The notes: a model not told the origin generated them from the sequence alone. 64,000 nucleotides of DNA from Dysgonomonas sp. UBA5412 (GCA_002409595.1 DHNQ01000010.1:62001-126000), one strand, 5' to 3'; positions 1-8,997 are shown, counted from the stretch's first letter. Translations and numbers: made by a program.

Positions 1-172
1 TCCACAGTCTTTGCTTAGTGCGGCTGTAAAATGTTACTTTTCCTGTCTCTTGAGTCTTATACAATGCTTCAGCATTCATGTAACCCAACATTAACACCTT
101 GTGAGTGATATTATCTTGTATTATGGCTGGAATTAATCCGCCTACCTTATCAAAGTCTAAGTCCATTTTCAT
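1..172 (-). CDS. hisI: HisIE (phosphoribosyl-AMP cyclohydrolase part), cut by window edge
   Basis: Reading the minus strand from 172 gives an N terminus MKMDLDFDKVGGLIPAI followed by a GYMN element and FYSRTKQRLW, the classic start of phosphoribosyl-AMP cyclohydrolase (HisI), which opens the ring of PR-AMP in histidine synthesis. Only about 57 codons are visible; the 3' part, and in this group usually a fused HisE pyrophosphohydrolase domain, lies outside the window. Start may be the ATG ending at 172 or the one ending at 166; the latter better fits relatives. It lies 90 bases downstream of hisF on the same strand, so it is the end of the his run. Confidence 0.9.
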   Translation of the reverse strand, partial: MKMDLDFDKVGGLIPAIIQDNITHKVLMLGYMNAEALYKTQETGKVTFYSRTKQRLW

Positions 173-262
173 CTATTATTAAAATGATTGAGATGCTGAA
201 AAGTTCACAGAATCTGAATCAAAATTTTATTTGTTTATTTTGTCCTATAATATATCCTCTGG

Positions 263-1021
263 TTAACAGAGTCTTACGTTTATTTTGTTTTCGTTGAGGT
301 ACGATTTTAATTCATCTATTTTTACTTCATTGAAATGGAAAATACTAGCTGCTAACGCTGCATCGGCTTTTCCTTTTATAAATACATCTTTAAAGTGCTC
401 TTTATTTCCTGCTCCTCCAGATGCGATAATCGGAATATTTAGAGTTTCTGACAATCGGCATAAAGCTTCGTTAGCATATCCGGTTTTCACTCCGTCGTGA
501 TTCATACTTGTAAACAGAATTTCTCCCGCTCCAAGATTTTCAGCCTCTTTTGCCCACGAAAATAATTCTTTATCCGTTCTATTTCTTCCTCCACTTGTAT
601 AGCAATGCCATGTGTTTCCGTCAAAGTTAGCATCAATTGCGCATACACATACCTGAGATCCGAAGTTTTTAGCAATTTCTTCGATTATTTTAGGATTTCT
701 TATAGCAGTTGAATTGACCGATATTTTATCGGCTCCGGCATTTAATAGTCTGTCCACATCTGCAAGCTCATTGATACCTCCGCCTATCGTAAAAGGTATA
801 TTTATATTTGCAGCTATGCGTTTTACCAAGTCTGTGAATGTTTTTCGTTCCTCATGCGATGCTGTAATGTCCAGAAAAACCAATTCGTCTGCGCCTTGTT
901 GGCTATATCGTATACCTAATTCTACGGGGTCGCCAGCCTCTCTGAGATTAATAAAATTTGTTCCTTTGACAGTTTTACCGTCTTTAACATCCAGACATGG
1001 TATAATTCTTTTTGCCAACAT
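263..1021 (-). CDS. hisF: Imidazole glycerol phosphate synthase subunit HisF
   Basis: This 252-residue protein is the cyclase half of imidazole glycerol phosphate synthase. It uses ammonia from HisH to turn PRFAR into IGP and AICAR in the cytoplasm. The N terminus MLAKRIIPCLDVKDG carries the catalytic Asp11, CAIDANFDG carries the second catalytic Asp, and phosphate-binding TIGGGI and ASGGAG loops of the (beta/alpha)8 barrel are present. Length is normal for the family. The start lies 1 base after the hisA stop, so the two are co-transcribed and probably translationally coupled. Identification is secure. Confidence 0.98.
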   Translation of the reverse strand: MLAKRIIPCLDVKDGKTVKGTNFINLREAGDPVELGIRYSQQGADELVFLDITASHEERKTFTDLVKRIAANINIPFTIGGGINELADVDRLLNAGADKISVNSTAIRNPKIIEEIAKNFGSQVCVCAIDANFDGNTWHCYTSGGRNRTDKELFSWAKEAENLGAGEILFTSMNHDGVKTGYANEALCRLSETLNIPIIASGGAGNKEHFKDVFIKGKADAALAASIFHFNEVKIDELKSYLNENKINVRLC

Positions 1022-1022
1022 C

Positions 1023-1748
1023 TTAGTATGTGCTATAATTAGATAATTCTTGTAATGTTACCTTATTTTCATATATTGCTTTTCCGAGTATAACAGCGGG
1101 GACACCGGCATCTTCAAGATCGAGTATGTCTTGAAAACAACTAACTCCGCCACTGGCTATAAGGTATAGTTCAGGAAATGCTTCTAGTATCTCTTTATAT
1201 AGATTTATTGAAGGTCCTTGTAGCATTCCGTCTTTACTAATATCAGTACATATAACTTTTGATATACCTGATGTAATATAGCCTTTTATAAATGGTATAA
1301 TATCAACAGAAGTAGATTCTTGCCAGCCTGATATTGCAATTTTATGATTTTTACAGTCTGCTCCTAATATTATTTTATCATCACCATACTTGTTTACCCA
1401 GCCGTTAAATAATGTCGGATTTTTAACCGCTATGCTTCCTCCTGTAATCATAGATGCCCCGGATTGGAAAGCGATATCCAAATCGGAATCACTTTGCAAT
1501 CCACCTCCAAAATCAATGGTGAGAGATGTGTTTGATGCTATTCGTTCTAATACAGATTGGTTTACAATATGTCTGGCTTTCGCTCCGTCAAGATCTACTA
1601 AATGAAGCCTGCGAATGCCTGCATCTTCAAACATTTTGGCGACCTCTAAAGCGTCTTCGTTGTAAACTTTCTTTTCGTTATAGTCTCCTTGAGATAATCG
1701 GACACATTTACCATCTATGAGATCTATTGCTGGAATTATTTCTATCAT
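1023..1748 (-). CDS. hisA: ProFAR isomerase HisA
   Basis: This 241-residue (beta/alpha)8-barrel enzyme isomerises ProFAR to PRFAR, the substrate of HisF/HisH. The N terminus MIEIIPAIDLIDGKCVRL holds the catalytic Asp9, the second catalytic Asp sits in CTDISKDGML, and the phosphate-binding DFGGGL and ASGGVS motifs are seen. HisA and HisF are paralogues and lie back to back. The gene follows a small DUF4870 gene rather than hisH directly, which is the one unusual point of the order. Identification is secure. Confidence 0.98.
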   Translation of the reverse strand: MIEIIPAIDLIDGKCVRLSQGDYNEKKVYNEDALEVAKMFEDAGIRRLHLVDLDGAKARHIVNQSVLERIASNTSLTIDFGGGLQSDSDLDIAFQSGASMITGGSIAVKNPTLFNGWVNKYGDDKIILGADCKNHKIAISGWQESTSVDIIPFIKGYITSGISKVICTDISKDGMLQGPSINLYKEILEAFPELYLIASGGVSCFQDILDLEDAGVPAVILGKAIYENKVTLQELSNYSTY

Positions 1749-1754
1749 TTGTGG

Positions 1755-2138
1755 TTAAGAAAAGAATGTTATTGATAGTGGATATTTCCAGTATTCTCCG
1801 TTATTGGCTTTAACTGCTGCTACAATAATAAATACAATTTGTATGATTCCTAAAACAATAAACATTGGTATACCGATTACTAAGCCTATTATTGTAAGGC
1901 AAAGCACACCCGCTATAGCCATATATATAATCATACTTATCATAAAGTTTGCTATGTTTTTTCCATGTTTATCTATATTCGGATAGTCTTTTCCTTTTAC
2001 AAGCCATAATACTATCGGGAGTAGGAAGCCTAGTCCGGGAATTAAAAATCCTGCAAATTGAGATAGATGCATTAATACAATATAGGTGTCTTCTTGCACG
2101 CCACCTAATCCATTATTTTGGTTATTTTGTGAATCCAT
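1755..2138 (-). CDS. DUF4870-type small membrane protein inside the his operon
   Basis: The 127-residue product starts with a Gln/Asn-rich cytosolic tail (residues 1-15), then VLMHLSQFAGFLIPGLG and two further hydrophobic segments, with the DxHGKNIANF element between the first and second. This is the pattern of DUF4870 membrane proteins, whose function is not known. It sits 6 bases after hisH and 6 bases before hisA, both on the same strand, so it is transcribed with the his genes. Nothing in the sequence links it to histidine synthesis chemistry; it may simply be an operon passenger. Confidence 0.85.
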   Translation of the reverse strand: MDSQNNQNNGLGGVQEDTYIVLMHLSQFAGFLIPGLGFLLPIVLWLVKGKDYPNIDKHGKNIANFMISMIIYMAIAGVLCLTIIGLVIGIPMFIVLGIIQIVFIIVAAVKANNGEYWKYPLSITFFS

Positions 2139-2144
2139 AATAAA

Positions 2145-2738
2145 CTATATCTTATGTATAAAATTTTTTAAAATCCGTTCTCCTACACTTCCGCTCTTTT
2201 CGGGATGAAACTGGGTTGCATAGAAGTTTTCTTTGCCTATTGCTGCGCTGAATGGATGGATATAATCGGTTGTGGCAATAGTATATTTGCACAACGGTAC
2301 ATAGTAGCTATGTACAAAGTATACGAATTGACTTTCTAATGAACTATCAAACAGATTCTTTTTAACGTTGGTTATGTTATTCCATCCCATATGTGGGACT
2401 TTGTCTTCATGTTTTTGAGGTTGGAAGCGTTTAACATCAATGTCAAATATATTCAGGCAATCGGCATTTCCCTCTTCAGACCTTGAACACATGAGCTGCA
2501 TTCCTAAACAAATGCCTAATACAGGCTGTTTGAGGTCTGGAATTAGTCGATCTAATCCTTCTTGACGAAGATATTCCATTGTAGAACTAGCTTCTCCTAC
2601 ACCGGGGAAAATAACTTTATCTGCTTTCTTTATCTGTTCCTTCTCGGCTGTGACAGTAGCTTCTATACCAAGTCGTTTGAAGGCATGCTCTACAGAGAAT
2701 ATATTTCCTGCATTGTATTTTATGATTACAACATTCAT
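2145..2738 (-). CDS. hisH: Imidazole glycerol phosphate synthase glutaminase subunit HisH
   Basis: This 197-residue class I glutamine amidotransferase delivers ammonia to HisF. The nucleophile is Cys77 in GICLGMQLM, and the His/Glu pair is in ATQFHPEKSG near the C terminus; the N terminus MNVVIIKYNAGN matches the family. Length is typical. It lies 5 bases after a TlpA-like gene and 6 bases before the DUF4870 gene, so it belongs to the same transcript as hisA and hisF, with which it forms the functional heterodimer. Confidence 0.98.
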   Translation of the reverse strand: MNVVIIKYNAGNIFSVEHAFKRLGIEATVTAEKEQIKKADKVIFPGVGEASSTMEYLRQEGLDRLIPDLKQPVLGICLGMQLMCSRSEEGNADCLNIFDIDVKRFQPQKHEDKVPHMGWNNITNVKKNLFDSSLESQFVYFVHSYYVPLCKYTIATTDYIHPFSAAIGKENFYATQFHPEKSGSVGERILKNFIHKI

Positions 2739-2743
2739 TCTGT

Positions 2744-3271
2744 TTATTCTTTCTCTAATAATGAGTCTATGAATTTGACCATTCCATTAAATTCTTCAAC
2801 TTTGTATAGCCTTGTCAGCATTACTATTTTTCCACTTTTGTCGATAATTATATTGCGGGTTATGCCGGCTTCTTTTTCAGCATAAGTGGTAAAAATATCT
2901 CCTTTCGGATCCAGGCCTATGGGGTAAGTAACACCTGTTGCTTTAGCAAACTTTAGCACCGTTTCAGCCGGTTCTTCTCTATCTATACCGTATAAGGCAA
3001 AGTTTGGATTGTTTTTATGTCGTTGCCATATTTCAGACTCTATGTATGGCATTTCTTTTCGACACACTCCACACCAACTTGCTGTAAATTGTAGCATAAC
3101 GACTTTACCTCGTAATGATGATAATTTCACTTTTTTTCCATTAGGCAGATTCATTTCAAAGTCTGGAGCCATATCTCCGACCTTAACTTTATATTGGTGA
3201 TTATTCTCAATTTGTCCGAACAAGCTAATTGCAAAAATGAATGAGAATACAATAGATACTAGTTTTTTCAT
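2744..3271 (-). CDS. TlpA/ResA-like thiol-disulfide oxidoreductase
   Basis: The 175-residue protein has a signal sequence (residues 1-20, ending SLFGQ) and a thioredoxin fold of the peroxiredoxin/TlpA type: VGDMAPDFEM, GKVVMLQFTASW, then the redox pair Cys67-Gly-Val-Cys70. It should act in the periplasm as a thiol reductase or disulfide exchange protein; the substrate is unknown. Its start overlaps the end of the VanZ-like gene by 4 bases (ATGA type), and hisH follows after 5 bases, so it is in the middle of the operon. No tie to histidine synthesis is evident. Confidence 0.88.
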   Translation of the reverse strand: MKKLVSIVFSFIFAISLFGQIENNHQYKVKVGDMAPDFEMNLPNGKKVKLSSLRGKVVMLQFTASWCGVCRKEMPYIESEIWQRHKNNPNFALYGIDREEPAETVLKFAKATGVTYPIGLDPKGDIFTTYAEKEAGITRNIIIDKSGKIVMLTRLYKVEEFNGMVKFIDSLLEKE

Positions 3272-3687
3272 CTGTCTTGATCCTTTAATTGTCTGTTTAA
3301 TAAAAATCGTCTATACCAAAATGAAATAGGCAGGGTGGCTAATGCCCCCAGAATATCTGCAAGGAAGTCGTACCAATCTCCACTTCGGTCGGGAAAGTAT
3401 TCAGCTTGTATTATTTCTATTGCACCTCCATACAAGATGGGGATAAGCACAGCAAATAAGACAAGTTTTAATATAATAATATGCCCTCGCTTATCGTGTA
3501 TATAATTTAGAGATGCAATACCGGCTAATCCAAAGTACATGAAGAAATGTACCACTTTGTCCATGGGTATAAAGAATTGGAAACCAACCTCAGGGATGTC
3601 TTTCGTCGGAATCAAACAGCATAAATAAAATATAATAATGGCTACTATGGTAGGAGGCCAACTATACCTGAATATTTTTTTTAACAT
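3268..3687 (-). CDS. VanZ-like small membrane protein
   Basis: This 139-residue product has four predicted membrane segments, beginning at WPPTIVAIIIFYLCCLI. The family motifs DKVVHFFMYFGLA and EIIQAEYFPDRSGDWYDFLADILGA identify the VanZ-like group. The family's biochemical role is poorly defined; VanZ itself gives low teicoplanin resistance, but most members have no such role and none is claimed here. It is the first gene of the minus-strand run leading into the his genes, with a candidate -7 element 35 bases upstream of the start. Confidence 0.85.
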   Translation of the reverse strand: MLKKIFRYSWPPTIVAIIIFYLCCLIPTKDIPEVGFQFFIPMDKVVHFFMYFGLAGIASLNYIHDKRGHIIILKLVLFAVLIPILYGGAIEIIQAEYFPDRSGDWYDFLADILGALATLPISFWYRRFLLNRQLKDQDR

Positions 3688-3721
3688 AGATTGTAAAATT
3701 GAATCCTTTTCAAGATAACGT

Positions 3722-3729
3722 CAAAGATA
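3722..3729 (-). promoter_or_regulatory. Candidate -7 element upstream of the vanZ-like/his operon
   Basis: The minus strand reads TATCTTTG, a perfect match to the Bacteroidetes TAnnTTTG -7 consensus, 35 bases before the vanZ-like start and after the stop of the U32 gene. No convincing TTTG -33 element is seen at the usual 19-21 base spacing, so this rests on the -7 match alone. Confidence 0.5.
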
Positions 3730-3752
3730 AACAAAAATCTTAAAATGGATTC

Positions 3753-5588
3753 TTATCCTTTATCAGAATCGGAGTAAACTTTCATTTCACAATTTTTACA
3801 ATCGAACAAAAGTCGTAATTTCGTATTATTATATTTTAAAAAGAAAGGTTCTTTGTAAGGATGTTTACTATTTTCTTCTTTAGGACACCAACCTAATGAC
3901 TGTTTGATACAATGTCGGGTAAACATGAGTGGTACTCCGTTCTGAGCTTGTCTTTCGAAGGCTGGTTGTGCGACTATCGACTGATGTTGTGTATAGAATT
4001 GTTTACTCTTATCATTCATTACATTGCCCAAGTAAGTAATGTTTGATATGGGAAAAGGATGTGTCGTTTGATGATGAGGAATAATATCCTGGCGATAATT
4101 AATTTTTCGGAGAGATAATAATTTCTCAAGCAAAAGTCTTTTCCATTCAGATAAGACAGACGCCTGAATAAACCAGCCTTTCGACCAATGGATATTTACA
4201 TCTGTTACCTTGAATATTGTAGCGCCAGTTTTACTAAGGTTATTTTTAATGTTCTCTGTTTGATCTTTTTGTGCTGCTTGTTTTTCTAACTCAAAGTTAA
4301 GAGTAGCCTCATTGCCATCTTCATCATTTATCGAAAGAGAAAATCCAAAAGATGTTTCTCTAAAATCAATAGAAGTCTCTATTTTTCGCTCTGCCGATTT
4401 CTTAGATAAAAGTTTTTCAAATTCGTGATCATAATTGCGATATATATAAGTGCCTTTTTTTATTTCAGGTATCGAAGCCGGAAATATAACATCTCCTTCT
4501 ACGCGGTTTACATGGATTCCTTCCAGTTCTTTTTTGTTATTAAAATAGCAAAGCCCATCCCCATTATGAATTTTCTTGGTTGTATTTATTTTAATATACT
4601 TCGTTGTGATTTCTGAAAGTTTACCGACTGGTTCGCCCAATGATTTCGGAGAATTTATCGACCACATATCATTTTTGCGATCGTGTAAGAAGTATTTGGT
4701 AAAACTTCGGTTGAAGCTTTTCTCTGGGTTTGGCTCAAATGTGTATGTTGAATATCCTGATGATGCCCGTATATATTGCGGATGCTTTTCTAAAATCTTA
4801 TCTAATTTCTGTCTGTAATATGCAACAACATTTTTTACATACGAAACATCTTTTAATCGTCCTTCTATCTTCAACGAGCTAGCTCCGGCATTGAGAAGCT
4901 CTTCAAGATTGTCAGATAAATTCAAATCTTTCATTGATAAAAAATGCTTCTTTGCCATTATTTCCTCTCCATCAGCATCCTCCAAGGTATAAGGCAAACG
5001 ACAATATTGAGCACATGCACCCTTGTTGGCACTACGTCCTGATATGGCTTGGCTAAGATAACACTGCCCGCTATAACAGACACATAATGCTCCATGCACA
5101 AATACCTCTAAAGGTGTTTTGACCTGATCTGCTATCTCTTTTATCTCATCTATAGTCAGCTCTCTTGGTAATACTATTTGTGTAAATCCGGCTTTCTCCA
5201 GAAATTTCGCTTTTTCTGCATTTCTGTTATCCATCTGTGTGCTGGCATGCAGAGCAATAGGAGGTCGGTCGAGCATTGTAATACCCATATCTTGTATGAT
5301 AAGAGCATCTACTTTAGCATCGTTGTAAAGCTGCCAAATCAGCTTCTCTGTTTCTTTGAGTTCGGCATCATTCAATATTGTGTTTAGAGCCACATATACT
5401 TTTGCACCAAACAGATGTGCGTATTCTGACAAAGATTTTATATCATCGAGAGTATTTCCGGCAGCAGCGCGTGCGCTAAATTTAGGTGCACCTATGTATA
5501 TCGCATCTGCTCCATGATTGATGGCTTCTATACCGCATTCTAAGTTTTTAGCCGGAGCGAGCAATTCTATTTTTCTAGCTTTAAGCAA
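3753..5588 (-). CDS. U32-family protein, RlhA-like RNA hydroxylation factor
   Basis: The 611-residue protein starts with the U32 core (KIELLAPAKNLECGIEAI, then LHASTQMDNRN around 113-123) and holds the cysteine set C169, C171, C176, C192, C196 in HGALCVCYSGQCYL and GACAQYCR. Family members are annotated as collagenase-type peptidases, but E. coli RlhA (YdcP) and TrhP act in prephenate-dependent hydroxylation of 23S rRNA C2501 and tRNA U34. The long C-terminal extension here (about residues 340-611) resembles RlhA rather than the shorter TrhP. It follows metA by 11 bases and is probably co-transcribed. The rRNA role is by homology only. Confidence 0.85.
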   Translation of the reverse strand: MLKARKIELLAPAKNLECGIEAINHGADAIYIGAPKFSARAAAGNTLDDIKSLSEYAHLFGAKVYVALNTILNDAELKETEKLIWQLYNDAKVDALIIQDMGITMLDRPPIALHASTQMDNRNAEKAKFLEKAGFTQIVLPRELTIDEIKEIADQVKTPLEVFVHGALCVCYSGQCYLSQAISGRSANKGACAQYCRLPYTLEDADGEEIMAKKHFLSMKDLNLSDNLEELLNAGASSLKIEGRLKDVSYVKNVVAYYRQKLDKILEKHPQYIRASSGYSTYTFEPNPEKSFNRSFTKYFLHDRKNDMWSINSPKSLGEPVGKLSEITTKYIKINTTKKIHNGDGLCYFNNKKELEGIHVNRVEGDVIFPASIPEIKKGTYIYRNYDHEFEKLLSKKSAERKIETSIDFRETSFGFSLSINDEDGNEATLNFELEKQAAQKDQTENIKNNLSKTGATIFKVTDVNIHWSKGWFIQASVLSEWKRLLLEKLLSLRKINYRQDIIPHHQTTHPFPISNITYLGNVMNDKSKQFYTQHQSIVAQPAFERQAQNGVPLMFTRHCIKQSLGWCPKEENSKHPYKEPFFLKYNNTKLRLLFDCKNCEMKVYSDSDKG

Positions 5589-5599
5589 GGCTGTAAATT

Positions 5600-6547
5600 T
5601 TATTCTTTTTTAGGGTTGATTTCTCCCAAATCTTTAATTTTTGTTTTATCATATGGCGTTTCCTGATACACAAAGTAATTAAGCCAATTGTTGAACAGAA
5701 GATTACCATGTCCCGACCATTTGATTACAGGTGGATTTTCTGGATTGTCATTCTTATAATAGTTGATCGGTAGTTTTATCGGTAAATCTTTTTCCTTATC
5801 CCTTATATATTCGTTGTGTAGAGTGTTAGGGGCATATTCAGAATGTCCGGTAAAATAAAATTCTCTTCCACCACGTGATGTTACTATTCCCACACCCGAC
5901 TCATCCGATTCGGAAAGAATTTTTAACCCGTCATGCAATAATATCTCTTCTCGATTTATAGTTGTATGCCGACTGTGAGGAATGAAAAATTCATCGTCAA
6001 ACCCTCTGAATAATGGGAATTTCTTGTCGTGCACAATGTGCTTGAATACACCAAACATTTTTTCCGGCAGCAGGTGTTTTTTTATTCCATAAAAATGATG
6101 TAATGCAGCCTGAGCAGCCCAGCATATATAAAGTGTTGAAGTAACATGTGTACGAGCCCAATCGAATATTGATGAAATTTCACTCCAATATGTAACCTCT
6201 TCAAATTCATATAATTCTACCGGAGCTCCGGTGATAATCATGCCATCATAAAAATCGTCTTTAACATCATTGAAATTTTTGTAAAACATTTCAAGATGCT
6301 CTTCCGATGTGTTTTTAGAAGTGTGAGTTTCTAATTTCAGAAAGTCAACTTCTACTTGTAACGGATTGTTTGATAATAGACGTATTAAATCTGTCTCGGT
6401 CGTAATTTTTATCGGCATCAGATTTAATATGAGTACACGCAAGGGACGAATATCTTGTTCTTTTGCCCTAAGTTGGCTCATGACAAAAATGTTCTCTTTT
6501 TTGAGTATCTCAATAGCCGGAAGATTGTTAGGTATATTGACTGGCAT
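5600..6547 (-). CDS. metA: Homoserine O-acetyltransferase (MetA family)
   Basis: The 315-residue protein acylates homoserine, the first committed step to methionine. The nucleophile Cys142 (YICWAAQA), His235 and Glu237 (FTGHSEYAP) form the catalytic set of the MetA family. Position 111 is Glu (GAPVELYEF), the residue linked to acetyl-CoA use in family members such as the Bacillus cereus enzyme, whereas Gly at this place goes with succinyl-CoA in E. coli. The name homoserine O-acetyltransferase is therefore preferred, although databases often transfer 'succinyltransferase'. The U32 gene follows on the same strand. Confidence 0.95.
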   Translation of the reverse strand: MPVNIPNNLPAIEILKKENIFVMSQLRAKEQDIRPLRVLILNLMPIKITTETDLIRLLSNNPLQVEVDFLKLETHTSKNTSEEHLEMFYKNFNDVKDDFYDGMIITGAPVELYEFEEVTYWSEISSIFDWARTHVTSTLYICWAAQAALHHFYGIKKHLLPEKMFGVFKHIVHDKKFPLFRGFDDEFFIPHSRHTTINREEILLHDGLKILSESDESGVGIVTSRGGREFYFTGHSEYAPNTLHNEYIRDKEKDLPIKLPINYYKNDNPENPPVIKWSGHGNLLFNNWLNYFVYQETPYDKTKIKDLGEINPKKE

Positions 6548-6579
6548 TTTTGTTATTGTTGTTTATGAAAATCAATTTG

Positions 6580-6587
6580 CAAAGTTA
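6580..6587 (-). promoter_or_regulatory. Candidate -7 element of metA
   Basis: The minus strand reads TAACTTTG, matching TAnnTTTG, with 32 bases to the metA start codon. The -33 region is not a clear match. If the element is used, the 5' leader is only about 25 bases, too short for an S-adenosylmethionine riboswitch. Confidence 0.45.
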
Positions 6588-6679
6588 TTATTTTTTACAT
6601 TTAGTATTTTGCTTATGAAACAAAAAAACTGTTTATTTGTTATTTTTATAGAATGTTGTAATATATAGAATTTGTTTAT

Positions 6680-6979
6680 ATGGATTGTAAGCGTGTAACT
6701 TCTAATTGGGCAAAAGATTTTTTGAATAAGAATACTGAAGCCATTCTTGTAGATATAAGGGATAAGGATTGCTATGAAACCGATCATGTGCAAAGTGCTG
6801 TTCATTTAAGCCAAGAGACTCTATCTGATTTTTTGAAACAAACTAGAATGGAGACTCCAATTTTAGTAATGTGTTATCATGGAAATAGTAGTCAGATGAT
6901 AGCTCAGTTTCTTACAGAACAAGGGTTTCAAGAGGTTTATAGTGTGGATGGAGGATATGAAGGTTGGCAGGCAGAATAA
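6680..6979 (+). CDS. glpE: Single-domain rhodanese, GlpE type
   Basis: This 99-residue protein is a single rhodanese domain, a sulfurtransferase that moves sulfane sulfur from thiosulfate to cyanide or a thiol acceptor in vitro. The active-site loop is CYHGNSS with the nucleophile at Cys65, the same sequence and residue number as E. coli GlpE; VDIRDKD and VYSVDGGYEGWQ complete the fold. It is divergent from metA and shares a 132-base region with it. The natural sulfur acceptor is unknown, and the symbol is given on the active-loop match, not on any glp operon context. Confidence 0.88.
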   Translation: MDCKRVTSNWAKDFLNKNTEAILVDIRDKDCYETDHVQSAVHLSQETLSDFLKQTRMETPILVMCYHGNSSQMIAQFLTEQGFQEVYSVDGGYEGWQAE

Positions 6980-7145
6980 AGCAATCGTCTCAATGATACT
7001 TTGATTTTACTTGTCATATCAATAATCAAAGCTTATTGATTTAAATAGCGTGAGGGCTGATCTTTTATGAAGATTTAGTTGCATATTAGTTAATACTTCT
7101 TTTTCTTTGTTTATAAATAAGGTCTGTTATCTATCAATATAAATA

Positions 7146-8993
7146 ATGCAAAACACAGTAAAAATAAAAGATGTAAAAGACATCGTCATACGTTTCTCCG
7201 GCGATTCCGGCGATGGTATGCAGTTAACCGGAACTATCTTTTCTAATCTTTCTGCAATTTTTGGTAATCAGATTGCAACATTCCCCGATTATCCTGCCGA
7301 AATTCGTGCTCCTCAGGGAACTTTGTCCGGAGTTTCAGGATTTCAGGTACATCTCGGAAATCAAATTTATAATTCCGGAGGAAAATCAGATGTTTTGGTG
7401 GCAATGAATCCTGCAGCCCTGAAAGTTAATGCAAAAGCGCTTAAAAGAGATTCTGTGATTATAATTGATGCAGATTCTTTTTTGAAGCGAGATCTTGAAA
7501 AAGCTGCTTTTAGTACGGATGATCCTTTTTCTGAATTAGGGCTTACCTCTCAGCAGATTATTTCTGTTCCAATAACGTCTCTGACAAAAAGTAGCTTAGA
7601 AGGCTTAGAGTTGGATATGAAGTCACGCGTGCGAAGTAAGAATATGTTTGCTTTAGGCCTTGTTTGCTGGTTATTCAATAGACCGCTGGATGTTGCAAAC
7701 CATATGTTGTCTACCAAGTTTTCTAAAAAGCCAATATTGGTAGAAGCAAACCTCAAAGTTTTGGCTGATGGCTTCAACTATGGGCAAAATACAGATATGT
7801 CCATAGTATCATATCGAGTAGAAACTGTAAATGTAGATAAGGGTTTTTATCTTGACGTTAATGGAAATACAGCAACGGCTTATGGCTTAGTTGCAGCTTC
7901 AGAAAATTCGGGTAAACCTTTATTCTTGGGTTCTTATCCTATAACTCCGGCTACGGATATTCTTCACGAGTTAGTAAAACTAAAACAATTAGGGGTAAAG
8001 GCCATTCAGGTAGAAGATGAGATAGCCGGTGTATGTACTGCCATTGGGGCTAGCTTTGCAGGATGCTTGGCTGCCACCTCTACTTCCGGACCGGGTTTGG
8101 CTCTCAAAGGAGAGGCTATTGGACTGGCTGTGATGGCGGAGTTACCTTTGGTTGTAGTTGATGTACAACGAGGAGGTCCTTCAACCGGTTTGCCGACAAA
8201 GACTGAACAGACCGATCTGAAACAAGCTTTGTATGGTCGTAACGGAGAAAGTCCTATTGTTGTAGTTGCGGCTGCAAGTCCGACCGACTGTTTTGATATG
8301 GCATATTGGGCATCTAAGATTGCCTTCGAACATATTACTCCGGTAATCTTGCTTACCGATGGCTATATTGCCAATGGTTCTTCTGCTTGGCGTATACCCG
8401 AATTAGATAAATATCCGCCAATCGTACCTCATGATGTATCTCAATATAAAGGCAATGAGTGGAGATCGGCTTTGCGTGATGATGAGACTATGGCTCGTTA
8501 TTGGGCTGCTGCAGGGCTTGAGGGATATACTCATCGTATAGGAGGTTTGGAAAAAGATTATAACACAGGAGCTATATCGACAGATTCGGTAAATCATCAG
8601 AAGATGGTGGATGTACGACAGGCAAAGGTGGATAAAATCGCAGATTACATTCCTCAGTTGGAGTTGATAGGAGGAGATGATGCCGATCTTCTGGTTGTTG
8701 GATGGGGTGGCACATACGGACATCTGCGTGAAGCGGTAGGGCGAATGAATGATGCTGGTCTGAAAGTAGCTTTAGCTCATTTCAGATTTATCAGCCCGCT
8801 ACCTAAAAATACAGAATCGGTACTTAAAAGATTTAAGAAGATAATTGTTGCCGAACAGAATAATGGTCAGTTTGCCGGTTATCTGTTAGATAAAATATCG
8901 GGTTTGGAAATATCCCGTTACAATAAAGTAGAGGGACAACCATTCTCTGTCTCAGATCTTATAGATGTGTTCACCAAGAAATTAGGAGAATAA
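7146..8993 (+). CDS. korA: 2-oxoacid:acceptor oxidoreductase, fused gamma-alpha subunit (KorA)
   Basis: The 615-residue protein fuses a gamma domain (residues about 10-200, RFSGDSGDGMQLTG, AEIRAPQGTLSGVSGFQ) to the alpha domain that contributes to thiamine diphosphate and CoA binding (GSYPITPATDILHEL, VEDEIAGVCTAIGAS, TSTSGPGLALKGEAIG). With KorB it oxidatively decarboxylates 2-oxoglutarate or a related 2-oxoacid to the acyl-CoA and reduces ferredoxin. No ferredoxin-like subunit is encoded next to it, which is normal for the two-subunit form. KorB starts 5 bases after the stop. Confidence 0.93.
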   Translation: MQNTVKIKDVKDIVIRFSGDSGDGMQLTGTIFSNLSAIFGNQIATFPDYPAEIRAPQGTLSGVSGFQVHLGNQIYNSGGKSDVLVAMNPAALKVNAKALKRDSVIIIDADSFLKRDLEKAAFSTDDPFSELGLTSQQIISVPITSLTKSSLEGLELDMKSRVRSKNMFALGLVCWLFNRPLDVANHMLSTKFSKKPILVEANLKVLADGFNYGQNTDMSIVSYRVETVNVDKGFYLDVNGNTATAYGLVAASENSGKPLFLGSYPITPATDILHELVKLKQLGVKAIQVEDEIAGVCTAIGASFAGCLAATSTSGPGLALKGEAIGLAVMAELPLVVVDVQRGGPSTGLPTKTEQTDLKQALYGRNGESPIVVVAAASPTDCFDMAYWASKIAFEHITPVILLTDGYIANGSSAWRIPELDKYPPIVPHDVSQYKGNEWRSALRDDETMARYWAAAGLEGYTHRIGGLEKDYNTGAISTDSVNHQKMVDVRQAKVDKIADYIPQLELIGGDDADLLVVGWGGTYGHLREAVGRMNDAGLKVALAHFRFISPLPKNTESVLKRFKKIIVAEQNNGQFAGYLLDKISGLEISRYNKVEGQPFSVSDLIDVFTKKLGE

Positions 8994-8997
8994 AACA

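Noticed and set aside
6548..6680. S-adenosylmethionine riboswitch before metA
   Set aside because: The likely leader is only about 25 bases and no SAM-type fold is seen in the 132-base gap.
7018..7040. Inverted repeat ATCAATAA/TTATTGAT after glpE
   Set aside because: The stem is short and all but AT-only, and no T-tract follows, so it was not called a terminator.
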